From assembly GCA_945952425.1 (NCBI GenBank), contig CAMFIX010000198.1, forward strand, positions 1-6,177: a stretch of DNA of 6,177 bases, written 5' to 3'. The notes beneath the pieces were generated by a model that was not told where the DNA came from, did not search any database, and saw nothing but the letters and a program-made list of their open reading frames with translations. A program made the translations under genes and the position numbers. Below are positions 1 through 6,177 of this stretch, piece after piece. Numbering within the stretch: the stretch's first letter is position 1; the number at the start of each line of letters is the position of its first letter. The stretch comes from an uncultured Pseudorhodobacter sp. GTDB taxonomy: Bacteria > Pseudomonadota > Alphaproteobacteria > Rhodobacterales > Rhodobacteraceae.

Positions 1-754
1 ACACAAGGGTGGCGCCCTCGCCCCGCAGCGCCTCGGTGGCGAGGGGGGCGGGGTCGGCGCCGGTCTCGAGCGCGGTCGGGTGGAACTGGATGAACTCGGC
101 GTCGCGGATGACGGCGCCGGCACGGGCGGCCATGCCGAGCATCTGGCCGCGGATGCGCCCCGGGTTGGTGGTGACGGCGTAAAGCCCCGCCGCGCCGCCA
201 CCCGCCAAAAGGATGGCGGGGGCGCGGATCTCTCCCCTGCCCTGCCCTTCGACGGTGACGCCCGTGACGCGGCCCTGCTCGACGATCAGGCTGGTGGCCG
301 AAAGTCCCGTCGCCACCTGCACCTGCGCCGCGGCCTGAACGGCGCGGATGAGGGTCGCCATGATCGCCTGGCCCGCGCGGTCGCCACCCACCCGCACCAC
401 GCGGGCCGCACCATGCGCCGCCTCGCGCGAGAGCATGTAGCCGCCATGGACATCCCGGTCGAAGGGGGCGCCAAGCGCGGCGAGGCGGGCGATGTGGTCG
501 GGGGCCTCTTCGGTCACCCGGGCGGCGACGGCAGGGTCCACGATCCCCGCGCCCGCCGCGATCGTATCGGCCAGGTGATCGGAGGGGTGGTCGCCCGGCC
601 CCATGGCGGCCGCAACCCCGCCCTGCGCCCAGGCCGAGGAAGCGCCCTGCCCCAGGGGCTCGGGCACGATGACCAGGCAGGGCCGCTCCAGCGCCAGCGC
701 GGCATAAAGCGCCGCGATACCGCCGCCGACGATCAGGACGCGATCTGTCTTCAC
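1..754 (-). CDS. nadB: L-aspartate oxidase NadB, N-terminal part (cut by left edge)
   Basis: This FAD flavoenzyme oxidises L-aspartate to iminoaspartate, the first step of de novo NAD synthesis. It acts in the cytoplasm and hands its product to NadA. The first 251 residues are visible; family members run to about 510-540, so the C-terminal half lies outside the window. The N-terminal FAD-binding Rossmann segment is VLIVGGGIAALYAAL (residues 6-20). Other hallmarks are AQGG (43-46), SREAAH (109-114), LAGGGAAGLYAVTTNP (183-198), QFHPTAL (223-229) and TEALRGEGA (240-248). E111 and H225 match the active-site Glu121 and His244 of the E. coli enzyme by motif. The start is GTG at 754-752; it overlaps the nadA stop as GTGA, implying translational coupling, and no in-frame ATG gives the Rossmann motif. 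The third glycine of the dinucleotide fingerprint is alanine (GGGIAA). The motif set favours NadB over succinate dehydrogenase flavoprotein, as does the position next to nadA. Confidence 0.95.
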   Translation of the reverse strand, partial: MKTDRVLIVGGGIAALYAALALERPCLVIVPEPLGQGASSAWAQGGVAAAMGPGDHPSDHLADTIAAGAGIVDPAVAARVTEEAPDHIARLAALGAPFDRDVHGGYMLSREAAHGAARVVRVGGDRAGQAIMATLIRAVQAAAQVQVATGLSATSLIVEQGRVTGVTVEGQGRGEIRAPAILLAGGGAAGLYAVTTNPGRIRGQMLGMAARAGAVIRDAEFIQFHPTALETGADPAPLATEALRGEGATLV

Positions 755-1791
755 CGCGACAGGTCGATCATGCGCTGCACCGAGGCGCGGGCGCCCTCGG
801 CCAGATGGGCGGGAACCTCGACCGGCGTGGTCATGGAATGCAGCGACCAGAGGATCTTTTCCAGCGTGATCATCTTCATATAGGGGCACATGGTGCAGGG
901 GCCGACGAACTCGACCCCCGGATGGGCGTCGGCGATGTTGGACGCCATCGAGCATTCGGTGACGAGCAAAGCCTGCGCCGGCTGCTCGCGGCCCACATAG
1001 TCGATGATGCCGGAGGTCGAGCCGGTGTAATCCGCCTCGGCCACCACATCGGGCGGACATTCGGGATGGGCGATGATGCGGGTGCCGGGGTGGAAGTCGC
1101 GGAATTCGCGCAGGTCTTGCGCGGTGAACTGCTCGTGCACGATGCAGGCGCCGTCCCACCAGACGATGGTCTTTTCGGGCACTTGGGCGGCCACGTTCTG
1201 CGCCAGGTATTTGTCGGGCAGCATGATGACCGTCTGGGCGTCCAGCTTGCGGACAATCGCCGCCGCATTGGCCGAGGTGCAGCAGATGTCGGCGGCCGCC
1301 TTCACCTCGGCCGAGGTGTTCACATAGGCCACCACGGGCGCCCCGGGATAGCGGCGGCGCATCTCGGCCACGCCCGCGGCGGTGATCGACGAGGCCAGCG
1401 AGCAGCCCGCCTCCATATCCGGCATCAGGACGGTTTTGCCGGGGTTCAGCACCTTGGAGGTCTCGGCCATGAAATGCACGCCGCCCTGCACGATGACCTT
1501 CTGCGCCACCGATCGCGCCGCGATGGCGAGCTGCAGGCTGTCGCCCACCACGTCGCAGACACCATGAAAGACCTGCGGCGTCATGTAGTTGTGACCCAGG
1601 ATCACCGCGTCGCGCTCGGCCTTCAGCCGGTTGATCGCCAGGACATAGGGCGCGTGCGTCGCCCATTCGGCGAAGGGGATGACGCGGGCCGCCTTCTGCC
1701 ACTGGGCGCGGGTCGCCTCGGCGGCCTTGAGCGAGGGGGCGAGGTCGTAGGTCGCGGCCAGCTCGGCGCGGATCGGGGAGAGGTCGAGCAT
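751..1791 (-). CDS. nadA: Quinolinate synthase NadA ([4Fe-4S] enzyme)
   Basis: NadA condenses iminoaspartate with dihydroxyacetone phosphate to form quinolinate in the NAD pathway, using an oxygen-sensitive [4Fe-4S] cluster. The 346 residues match the usual length (about 347 in E. coli). The three expected cluster cysteines are C130 in MEAGCSLA, C245 in AHPECPPDV and C302 in MCPYMKM. Other family motifs are ILGHNYM (64-70), GDSLQLA (83-89), YVNTSAEVKA (156-165), CTSANA (171-176), LPDKYLAQN (191-199) and DYTGSTSGI (254-262). The triplicated fold of three Rossmann-like domains fits this spacing. The ATG at 1791-1789 is supported by a strong Shine-Dalgarno, GAAGGAAGG (complement of 1798-1806), six bases upstream. 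It is the first gene of a nadA-nadB operon, and nadC often follows in related genomes but would lie outside the window. Nothing looks broken. Confidence 0.98.
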   Translation of the reverse strand: MLDLSPIRAELAATYDLAPSLKAAEATRAQWQKAARVIPFAEWATHAPYVLAINRLKAERDAVILGHNYMTPQVFHGVCDVVGDSLQLAIAARSVAQKVIVQGGVHFMAETSKVLNPGKTVLMPDMEAGCSLASSITAAGVAEMRRRYPGAPVVAYVNTSAEVKAAADICCTSANAAAIVRKLDAQTVIMLPDKYLAQNVAAQVPEKTIVWWDGACIVHEQFTAQDLREFRDFHPGTRIIAHPECPPDVVAEADYTGSTSGIIDYVGREQPAQALLVTECSMASNIADAHPGVEFVGPCTMCPYMKMITLEKILWSLHSMTTPVEVPAHLAEGARASVQRMIDLSR

Positions 1792-2016
1792 GGATGGCCT
1801 TCCTTCGGCAGCGTCGGTAAAGCGCGGGCAAGCGTCGCTTTCGGGCGGCGTCTATGGGGTTCGCGCAGCAGATGCAAGGCGTGGTTGTATCCGAAGGGGG
1901 GGCGGCTGCAAGGGCCAAGCGTCCGCCCGGGGCGCGCGGGATCGTCCGCCCTTCCCCTCGTCCCGGCTTCGGCCTAATCAGGACAGCGCGGGGCCCTCGC
2001 CCCCATGGAGACCGCC
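1792..2016. other. Divergent intergenic region between nadA and gph
   Basis: These 225 bases separate two divergently transcribed genes and must hold the promoter of the nad operon and probably one for gph. The clearest signals are the nadA ribosome binding site (1798-1806, minus) and the gph site GGAG (2007-2010, plus). A weak minus-strand promoter candidate pairs TTGCAT (1877-1872) with CATAGA (1856-1851) at 15-base spacing, matching consensus poorly. A small hairpin, GGGGC (1990-1994) with GCCCC (1999-2003), sits just ahead of the gph leader. I see no convincing repressor palindrome, riboswitch or small gene here. Confidence 0.5.
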
Positions 2017-2670
2017 ATGACCGCCATCGTCTTCGACCTCGACGGCACGCTGATCGACAGCCTGCCCGACATCCATGCCGCGCTGAACAAGGTGCTGGCG
2101 GGCGAGGGGGTGGAAGGCGTCAGCGCGGCAGAGGCGCAAGGCTTCATCGGCCATGGCATCCCGAACCTGGTGGCCCAGGCGCGTCATGCGCGCGGCATCG
2201 ACATCGCGCGCCAGCACGAGATGACCGAGGCGATGTTCGCCCATTACCTTGCCCATCCGGCCGATCTGACGCGGCCCTACCCCGGCGTGGTCGATTGCCT
2301 GCAGGCGCTGCAAGCGGCGGGCCATCCCTTGGGGCTCTGCACCAACAAGGCGCTGAAACCGACGCTGGAGATCCTGGACGCGCTCGACCTGCGGGGGTTC
2401 TTCGCCGCGATGATCGGGGGCGACAGCCTGCCGCAGAAGAAGCCCGACCCCGCGCCGCTCCATGCCTGTTTCGCCAGCCTCGGGCCGCCGCTGCTTTACG
2501 TCGGCGACAGCGAGGTGGATGCCGAGACCGCTCAGCGCGCCGGCATCCGCTTTGCGCTTTACACCCAAGGCTATCGCAAGGCGCCGGTCAGCGCGCTGCC
2601 CCATGACCTGGCCTTCGACGATTTCGCCCGGCTTGCCCCCTATGTCGCCCGCCTGGGCGCTGTCATCTAA
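2017..2670 (+). CDS. gph: Phosphoglycolate phosphatase (HAD superfamily, Gph type)
   Basis: It probably hydrolyses 2-phosphoglycolate to glycolate and phosphate in the cytoplasm, salvaging the product of DNA 3'-end repair and, in carbon-fixing organisms, of RuBisCO oxygenation. Counting from the ATG at 2017 (217 residues, typical for the family), HAD motif I is VFDLDGTLIDS with nucleophile D7 and acid/base D9. Motif II is the threonine in LCTNK (T109), motif III is the lysine in QKKPDP (K141/K142), and motif IV is VGDSEVD with D164 and D168. An alpha-helical cap domain of about 60-70 residues lies between motifs I and II, as in Gph. ATG 2017 is preferred over the in-frame ATG at 2005 because GGAG (2007-2010) lies six bases before it and the protein then begins MTAIVFDLDGT, as homologues do. 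HAD substrate specificity is hard to read from sequence, so another small phosphomonoester is possible. The last codons overlap the Pho-box array for phnC. Confidence 0.87.
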   Translation: MTAIVFDLDGTLIDSLPDIHAALNKVLAGEGVEGVSAAEAQGFIGHGIPNLVAQARHARGIDIARQHEMTEAMFAHYLAHPADLTRPYPGVVDCLQALQAAGHPLGLCTNKALKPTLEILDALDLRGFFAAMIGGDSLPQKKPDPAPLHACFASLGPPLLYVGDSEVDAETAQRAGIRFALYTQGYRKAPVSALPHDLAFDDFARLAPYVARLGAVI

Positions 2671-2699
2671 GCTTCACGCCCCCGTCAAGGCGCTGTCAC
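2660..2699 (+). promoter_or_regulatory. Tandem Pho box (PhoB binding array), four 7-mers at 11-base spacing
   Basis: The Pho box is a tandem pair of CTGTCAT-like 7-mers separated by 4 bases. Here four units start at 2660, 2671, 2682 and 2693, exactly 11 bases apart: CTGTCAT, GCTTCAC, CCGTCAA and CTGTCAC. The outer two match the consensus fully, the third matches 5 of 7, and the second is degenerate but keeps TTCA. All four share TCA in register. This fits two adjacent PhoB dimers on one face of the helix. The first unit lies inside the last codons of gph. The site implies induction of the phn operon under phosphate limitation; PhoB itself is not in the window. Confidence 0.85.
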
Positions 2700-2723
2700 C
2701 CGTCCGGCCTATCCCCCGTTGCA
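2693..2723 (+). promoter_or_regulatory. Predicted PhoB-dependent promoter of phnCDEE
   Basis: In Pho promoters the box replaces the -35 element, and the -10 hexamer lies about 10 bases beyond its end. The last Pho unit ends at 2699, and the hexamer TATCCC at 2710-2715 begins after exactly 10 bases. Only its TAT matches the -10 consensus, which is expected for an activator-dependent promoter. The start site would fall around 2721-2723 and give a leader of roughly 20 bases before phnC. The geometry is seen in the sequence; the start site is inferred. Confidence 0.55.
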
Positions 2724-2739
2724 CCGTTACAGGGGGCGC

Positions 2740-3570
<831 letters not shown>

Positions 3571-3644
3571 ACCTTGGTCTTTCGCGGCGGGGGTTCCTGC
3601 CACGATTGGCCAGCCTGCGACTGAACCCCTCGAAAGGACAGATG
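3571..3644 (+). other. phnC-phnD intercistronic gap with weak inverted repeat
   Basis: This 74-base gap holds GGGGTTC (3590-3596) and its reverse complement GAACCCC (3623-3629), which could form a 7-bp stem with a 26-base loop. There is no T run after it, so it does not look like a terminator. The phnD ribosome binding site AAAGGA (3633-3638) follows directly. The repeat could be an RNA stabiliser or chance in GC-rich DNA. No second Pho box is visible here. Confidence 0.35.
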
Positions 3645-4541
3645 ATGAAGAAACTGCTTGCGATCCTTGCCGCCACGACCTGCGTGACCTCGGCCCATGC
3701 CGACGGCATCACCGGCTTCAACATCGGCATCCTCGGCGGCGAGAACGCCCAGGACCGCATCACCAAGAACGAATGCTACCGCGCGGCCATCGAGAAGGAA
3801 CTCGGCGTTCCGGTGAAGATCTTCACCCCCGCCGATTATGACGGCGTGATCCAGGGCCTCCTGGGCGGCACGCTCGACATCGCCTTCCTCGGCGCCTCGG
3901 GCTATGCCAAGATCGTGCTGACCGATGCCAAGGCAGTGGATGCCGCGCTGACCGTGCAGAACGTCGATGGGACCGAGGGCTATTACTCCATCGGCTTCAC
4001 CCGCAAGGACACCGGCATCAAGTCGATCGACGATGCCAAGGGCAAGGTCTTCGCCTTTGGCGAGCCGAATTCGACCTCGGGCTACCTGGTCCCGGCCTCG
4101 GAGCTGACCGCGAAATATGGCGACCTGAAGGCCTTCTTCAAGGACATCCCCTTCTCGGGCGGGCATGAGCAGACCATCGTCGGCGTGGCGAACGGCACCT
4201 ATGACGCCGGGGTCTCCTTTGGCGACGGGATCGGCGACTGGGCCGAGGGCTTCACCTCGGGCGCCTTCCACAAGGCCGCCGAAGCGGGGCTGGTCGACAT
4301 GAACAACCTCGTCGAAATCTGGCGCTCGACGCTGATCCCGAACGGGCCCTTCGTGATCCGCCAGGCCCTGCCGCAGGATGTGAAGGACAAGGTCGTGAAG
4401 CTGACCGCCGACCTGCCGACCACCGACCATGCCTGTGCCGTCGGCGTGAACGGCGGCGACCTCAAGGCCTTCGTGCCGGTGGCCGCGGGCTTCTATGACG
4501 GGATCATCGCGGCCCGGAAGTTCCAGGACACGCAGAAGTGA
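3645..4541 (+). CDS. phnD: Phosphonate-binding periplasmic protein PhnD
   Basis: This is the substrate-binding protein that captures phosphonates in the periplasm and delivers them to PhnE1/PhnE2. A Sec signal peptide is clear: MKKLLAILAATTCVTSAHA, with cleavage expected after A19 and mature start DGITGFNIG. No lipobox is seen, so the protein is soluble rather than a lipoprotein. Family motifs include DYDGVIQGL (64-72), EGYYS (111-115), GEPNSTSGYLVP (139-150) and SGGHEQTIVGVANGTYDAG (171-189). By alignment from memory with E. coli PhnD, phosphonate ligands Y65, Y113, S143-T144-S145 and H174 are kept. The two amine-binding acids differ: Glu177 becomes D194 and Asp205 becomes G234. At 298 residues it is shorter than E. 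coli PhnD (338), lacking the C-terminal extension. ATG 3645 is chosen over ATG 3642 because AGGA (3635-3638) is then six bases away. Another phosphorus oxyanion such as phosphite is possible as ligand. Confidence 0.94.
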   Translation: MKKLLAILAATTCVTSAHADGITGFNIGILGGENAQDRITKNECYRAAIEKELGVPVKIFTPADYDGVIQGLLGGTLDIAFLGASGYAKIVLTDAKAVDAALTVQNVDGTEGYYSIGFTRKDTGIKSIDDAKGKVFAFGEPNSTSGYLVPASELTAKYGDLKAFFKDIPFSGGHEQTIVGVANGTYDAGVSFGDGIGDWAEGFTSGAFHKAAEAGLVDMNNLVEIWRSTLIPNGPFVIRQALPQDVKDKVVKLTADLPTTDHACAVGVNGGDLKAFVPVAAGFYDGIIAARKFQDTQK

Positions 4542-4555
4542 TTTCATGACGGCCG

Positions 4556-4591
4556 GCCCGGGTTCCCGCCCATCGGGAGCCCGGGCTTTTT
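4556..4591 (+). terminator. Intercistronic hairpin with T-run after phnD (attenuator-type)
   Basis: A 13-bp stem pairs 4556-4568 (GCCCGGGTTCCCG) with 4574-4586 (CGGGAGCCCGGGC), with one G-U wobble, around the 5-base loop CCCAT. Five T (4587-4591) follow at once. This is the form of a Rho-independent terminator. It lies 14 bases after the phnD stop and just ahead of the phnE1 ribosome binding site, so in an operon it is best read as a partial terminator or a 3'-end stabiliser for phnCD mRNA. Either would give excess binding protein over permease. Confidence 0.85.
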
Positions 4592-4603
4592 GTGGAGCTT
4601 GCG

Positions 4604-5482
4604 ATGGTCGACCTCTCCTTCGGACCCGAGCCCGGGCGGCGGTTGAACCCCTCCGACCGCTCCGAGGCTTACCTGATCCTGCTGCGCCGCCGCAGGCTGT
4701 ATTCCACGATCGTGCTGGCGCTGTTCGCAGCCCTGCTGGTCGCGGGCTTTCCCCTGACCGAGGCGCGCAATGCCGGCGGCTTTCTGAACGGTCTGCCGCA
4801 TCTTTTCGACTTCCCCGCCGAGATCCTGCGCGAAGCCTGGGGTGCGCGCGCACGCCTGCCGGGGCTGATGGCCGAACACCTGCCCGCCCTGGTGGAGACT
4901 TTGAACATCGCCGCCGTCTCGACCCTTCTGGGCGCGCTGGCGGCCGGGGTGCTGGCGCCCCTCTCCACCCGCGGCCTCGCGCGGTTCCCCCGCCTGATCC
5001 CGGTCTTCCGCCGCGTGATGGACATCACCCGCGCGATTCCGGATGTGGTGATCGCCCTGGTCCTTATCTTTGTCATGGGCGGCGGGCCGATCCCGGCGGT
5101 CATCGCCATCGCTTTCCACACCACCGGCGCCTTGGGCAAGCTTTTCTCGGAGGTCGCCGAGAATGCCGATCTGAAGCCCATCGAGGGGCTGACCTCGGTC
5201 GGCGCCACCTGGAGCCAGCGCATGGCCTTCGGCCTTCTGCCGCAGGTCGCGCCGAACTGGCTGAGCTATGCTTTGCTGCGGTTCGAGATCAACGTCCGCG
5301 CCTCGGCCATCCTGGGCTTCGTCGGCCAGGGCGGCATCGGTTACGACCTGAAGATCGCGCTGCAATGGGGCCAGGGGAAATATGACCAGGTCGTCGCGGT
5401 CTTCATCCTTTTGTTCCTGACCATCGTCGTGATCGACCGCACCTCGGATGCCCTGCGCAACCGCCTGACGAAAGGGGCCTGA
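4604..5482 (+). CDS. phnE: Phosphonate ABC transporter permease PhnE (first copy)
   Basis: This inner-membrane permease subunit forms the phosphonate channel with the second PhnE and is powered by PhnC. It has 292 residues, close to the usual PhnE size. The cytoplasmic N-terminus (1-32) ends in a basic stretch, RRRRLYS, before membrane segment 33-50. Further hydrophobic segments lie at about 94-120, 145-175, 205-222 and 262-278. The EAA-type coupling loop that contacts the ATPase is SEVAENADLKPIEGLTSVGATWSQR (182-206), with the conserved glycine at G195. The C-terminal motif ILGFVGQGGIGYDL (236-249) is characteristic of PhnE. ATG 4604 is preferred to GTG 4592 because GGAG (4594-4597) is six bases upstream. 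The hairpin after phnD ends only 12 bases before the start, so termination or readthrough there should set its expression. Confidence 0.94.
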   Translation: MVDLSFGPEPGRRLNPSDRSEAYLILLRRRRLYSTIVLALFAALLVAGFPLTEARNAGGFLNGLPHLFDFPAEILREAWGARARLPGLMAEHLPALVETLNIAAVSTLLGALAAGVLAPLSTRGLARFPRLIPVFRRVMDITRAIPDVVIALVLIFVMGGGPIPAVIAIAFHTTGALGKLFSEVAENADLKPIEGLTSVGATWSQRMAFGLLPQVAPNWLSYALLRFEINVRASAILGFVGQGGIGYDLKIALQWGQGKYDQVVAVFILLFLTIVVIDRTSDALRNRLTKGA

Positions 5483-5484
5483 GG

Positions 5485-6177
5485 ATGGAGGCGACACTCT
5501 CGCGCTTTCGCACCCGCGCCCGGATCTCTCTGGCCTTGCCCGCGCTGGTGCTGATCTACCTGTTTTACGCCGCCCTGGCCTTCGATGTGGCGGGGCTTCC
5601 GGGCAAGATGCGCTGGGACAATGCGCAGGTGCTCTTGGGCGATTTCGTCGCCTACAAGGTCCATGCGATCCGCGACAACCGGAAGGGCCAGATCAGCGCC
5701 AACATCGACGGCGATGCGCGCGACAGCTATCCGGTGCTGCCGGGTTGGGTCAGCGCCGAAAGGGTGGACCTCGGCGGCGGATATGTCGTGACCTGGCTGC
5801 CCGGCGCCGCGCGGTTCGACATCCCGGGCTATGGCGCGCTGACGGTGACCGAGACGGCCGGCAAGCTGGCCGTCTCCGCCCCGGGCGCTCTGCCCGACTG
5901 GGTCAGCGCCTCGGACGCCAAGGTCACCGTCATCACCCCTGCCGGGCGACTGAACTATCTGAAATCCCGCGCCGAGGTCTGGCGCTATTTCCCCGGCTGG
6001 GCCTCGTTCTTCTTCACGCTGGACACGCCTTTCGCCTCGAAAAGCTGGTCAGAGCTGGCCGCGCTCGCCCTCTGGCAACCCCGCCTCGACCCGGCCATGC
6101 CCAACATTCAGGCCATGGCGCTGGCTTTCTGGAACAACCGGCTCTGGCATCACGGCGAGGTCGCCGCCGCCATGGGC
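5485..6177 (+). CDS. phnE: Second PhnE-type permease, with long N-terminal periplasmic region (cut by right edge)
   Basis: This is the second permease subunit of the importer, visible for 231 residues and open at the right edge. It begins two bases after the phnE1 stop (TGAGGATG), with AAGGGG (5472-5477) inside phnE1 seven bases upstream, so the two are translationally coupled. A basic N-terminus (RFRTRARI) precedes one membrane segment, about 14-33. Residues 34 to about 225 form an extra, probably periplasmic region rich in predicted beta strands, containing RDNRKGQIS (64-72), LPGWVSA (85-91), LPDWVSA (137-143), RYFPGWASFFFTLDTPF (167-183) and MALAFWNNRLWHH (211-223). The PhnE transport core has not been reached at the cut, so the assignment rests on the operon position and on my memory of long PhnE proteins of about 430 residues in Rhodobacterales. 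No ABC permease motif is visible yet. Confidence 0.78.
   Translation, partial: MEATLSRFRTRARISLALPALVLIYLFYAALAFDVAGLPGKMRWDNAQVLLGDFVAYKVHAIRDNRKGQISANIDGDARDSYPVLPGWVSAERVDLGGGYVVTWLPGAARFDIPGYGALTVTETAGKLAVSAPGALPDWVSASDAKVTVITPAGRLNYLKSRAEVWRYFPGWASFFFTLDTPFASKSWSELAALALWQPRLDPAMPNIQAMALAFWNNRLWHHGEVAAAMG

Noticed and set aside
80..883. Plus-strand open frame opposite nadB and the end of nadA
   Set aside because: It crosses the nadA-nadB junction in antisense and lacks motifs. The minus strand reads as NadB with E111 and QFHPTAL in place.
805..1977. Long plus-strand open frame (390 codons) opposite nadA
   Set aside because: It is the antisense of nadA, rich in Arg, Gly, His and Asp with no recognisable motif. 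The minus-strand NadA has all its cluster cysteines and a good ribosome binding site.
2017..2670. Phosphonoacetaldehyde hydrolase (PhnX), suggested by the phosphonate neighbours
   Set aside because: PhnX has a DWAGT-type motif I and a catalytic cap lysine. Here motif I is FDLDGTLIDS followed by PDI, which is the Gph pattern.
4544..5497. Minus-strand open frame (317 codons) opposite phnE1
   Set aside because: Antisense shadow; its composition is dominated by Gln, Gly, Asp and Arg, while the plus strand encodes a clear PhnE with its EAA loop.

Overview
The window is GC-rich throughout, with codons ending mostly in G or C. Its gene families and arrangement fit an alphaproteobacterium, most likely Rhodobacterales (a Rhodobacter or Paracoccus relative). 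That placement is an inference from gene style and order. All the main genes look chromosomal and intact. I see no mobile element, tRNA, rRNA or CRISPR array.

Positions 1-1791 (minus strand) hold the start of the de novo NAD operon. nadA (quinolinate synthase) comes first in transcription, followed by nadB (L-aspartate oxidase). The two overlap by four bases (GTGA), and nadB runs off the left edge. NadB oxidises L-aspartate to iminoaspartate, and NadA condenses it with dihydroxyacetone phosphate to give quinolinate. A divergent intergenic region (1792-2016) separates this operon from the rightward genes.

Positions 2017-2670 (plus strand) encode a HAD-family phosphoglycolate phosphatase (gph). 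Its 3' end is overlain by a striking array of four 7-base Pho-box-like repeats at exact 11-base spacing (2660-2699). A weak -10 hexamer lies 10 bases further on. This indicates that the next operon has its own promoter, activated by PhoB under phosphate starvation.

Positions 2740-6177 (plus strand) hold a phosphonate ABC importer operon. phnC is the ATPase, phnD the periplasmic binding protein, and phnE1 and phnE2 are two permease subunits. phnE2 is cut by the right edge. A strong 13-bp hairpin followed by five T lies between phnD and phnE1 and probably keeps the binding protein more abundant than the membrane subunits. Downstream phosphonate catabolism genes, if present, are outside the window.

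The layout is a known one and I do not see an undescribed system. Four details deserve a second look: the four-repeat Pho array inside the gph stop region, the intercistronic hairpin, the altered amine-binding residues in PhnD, and the roughly 190-residue extracytoplasmic N-terminal region of PhnE2.
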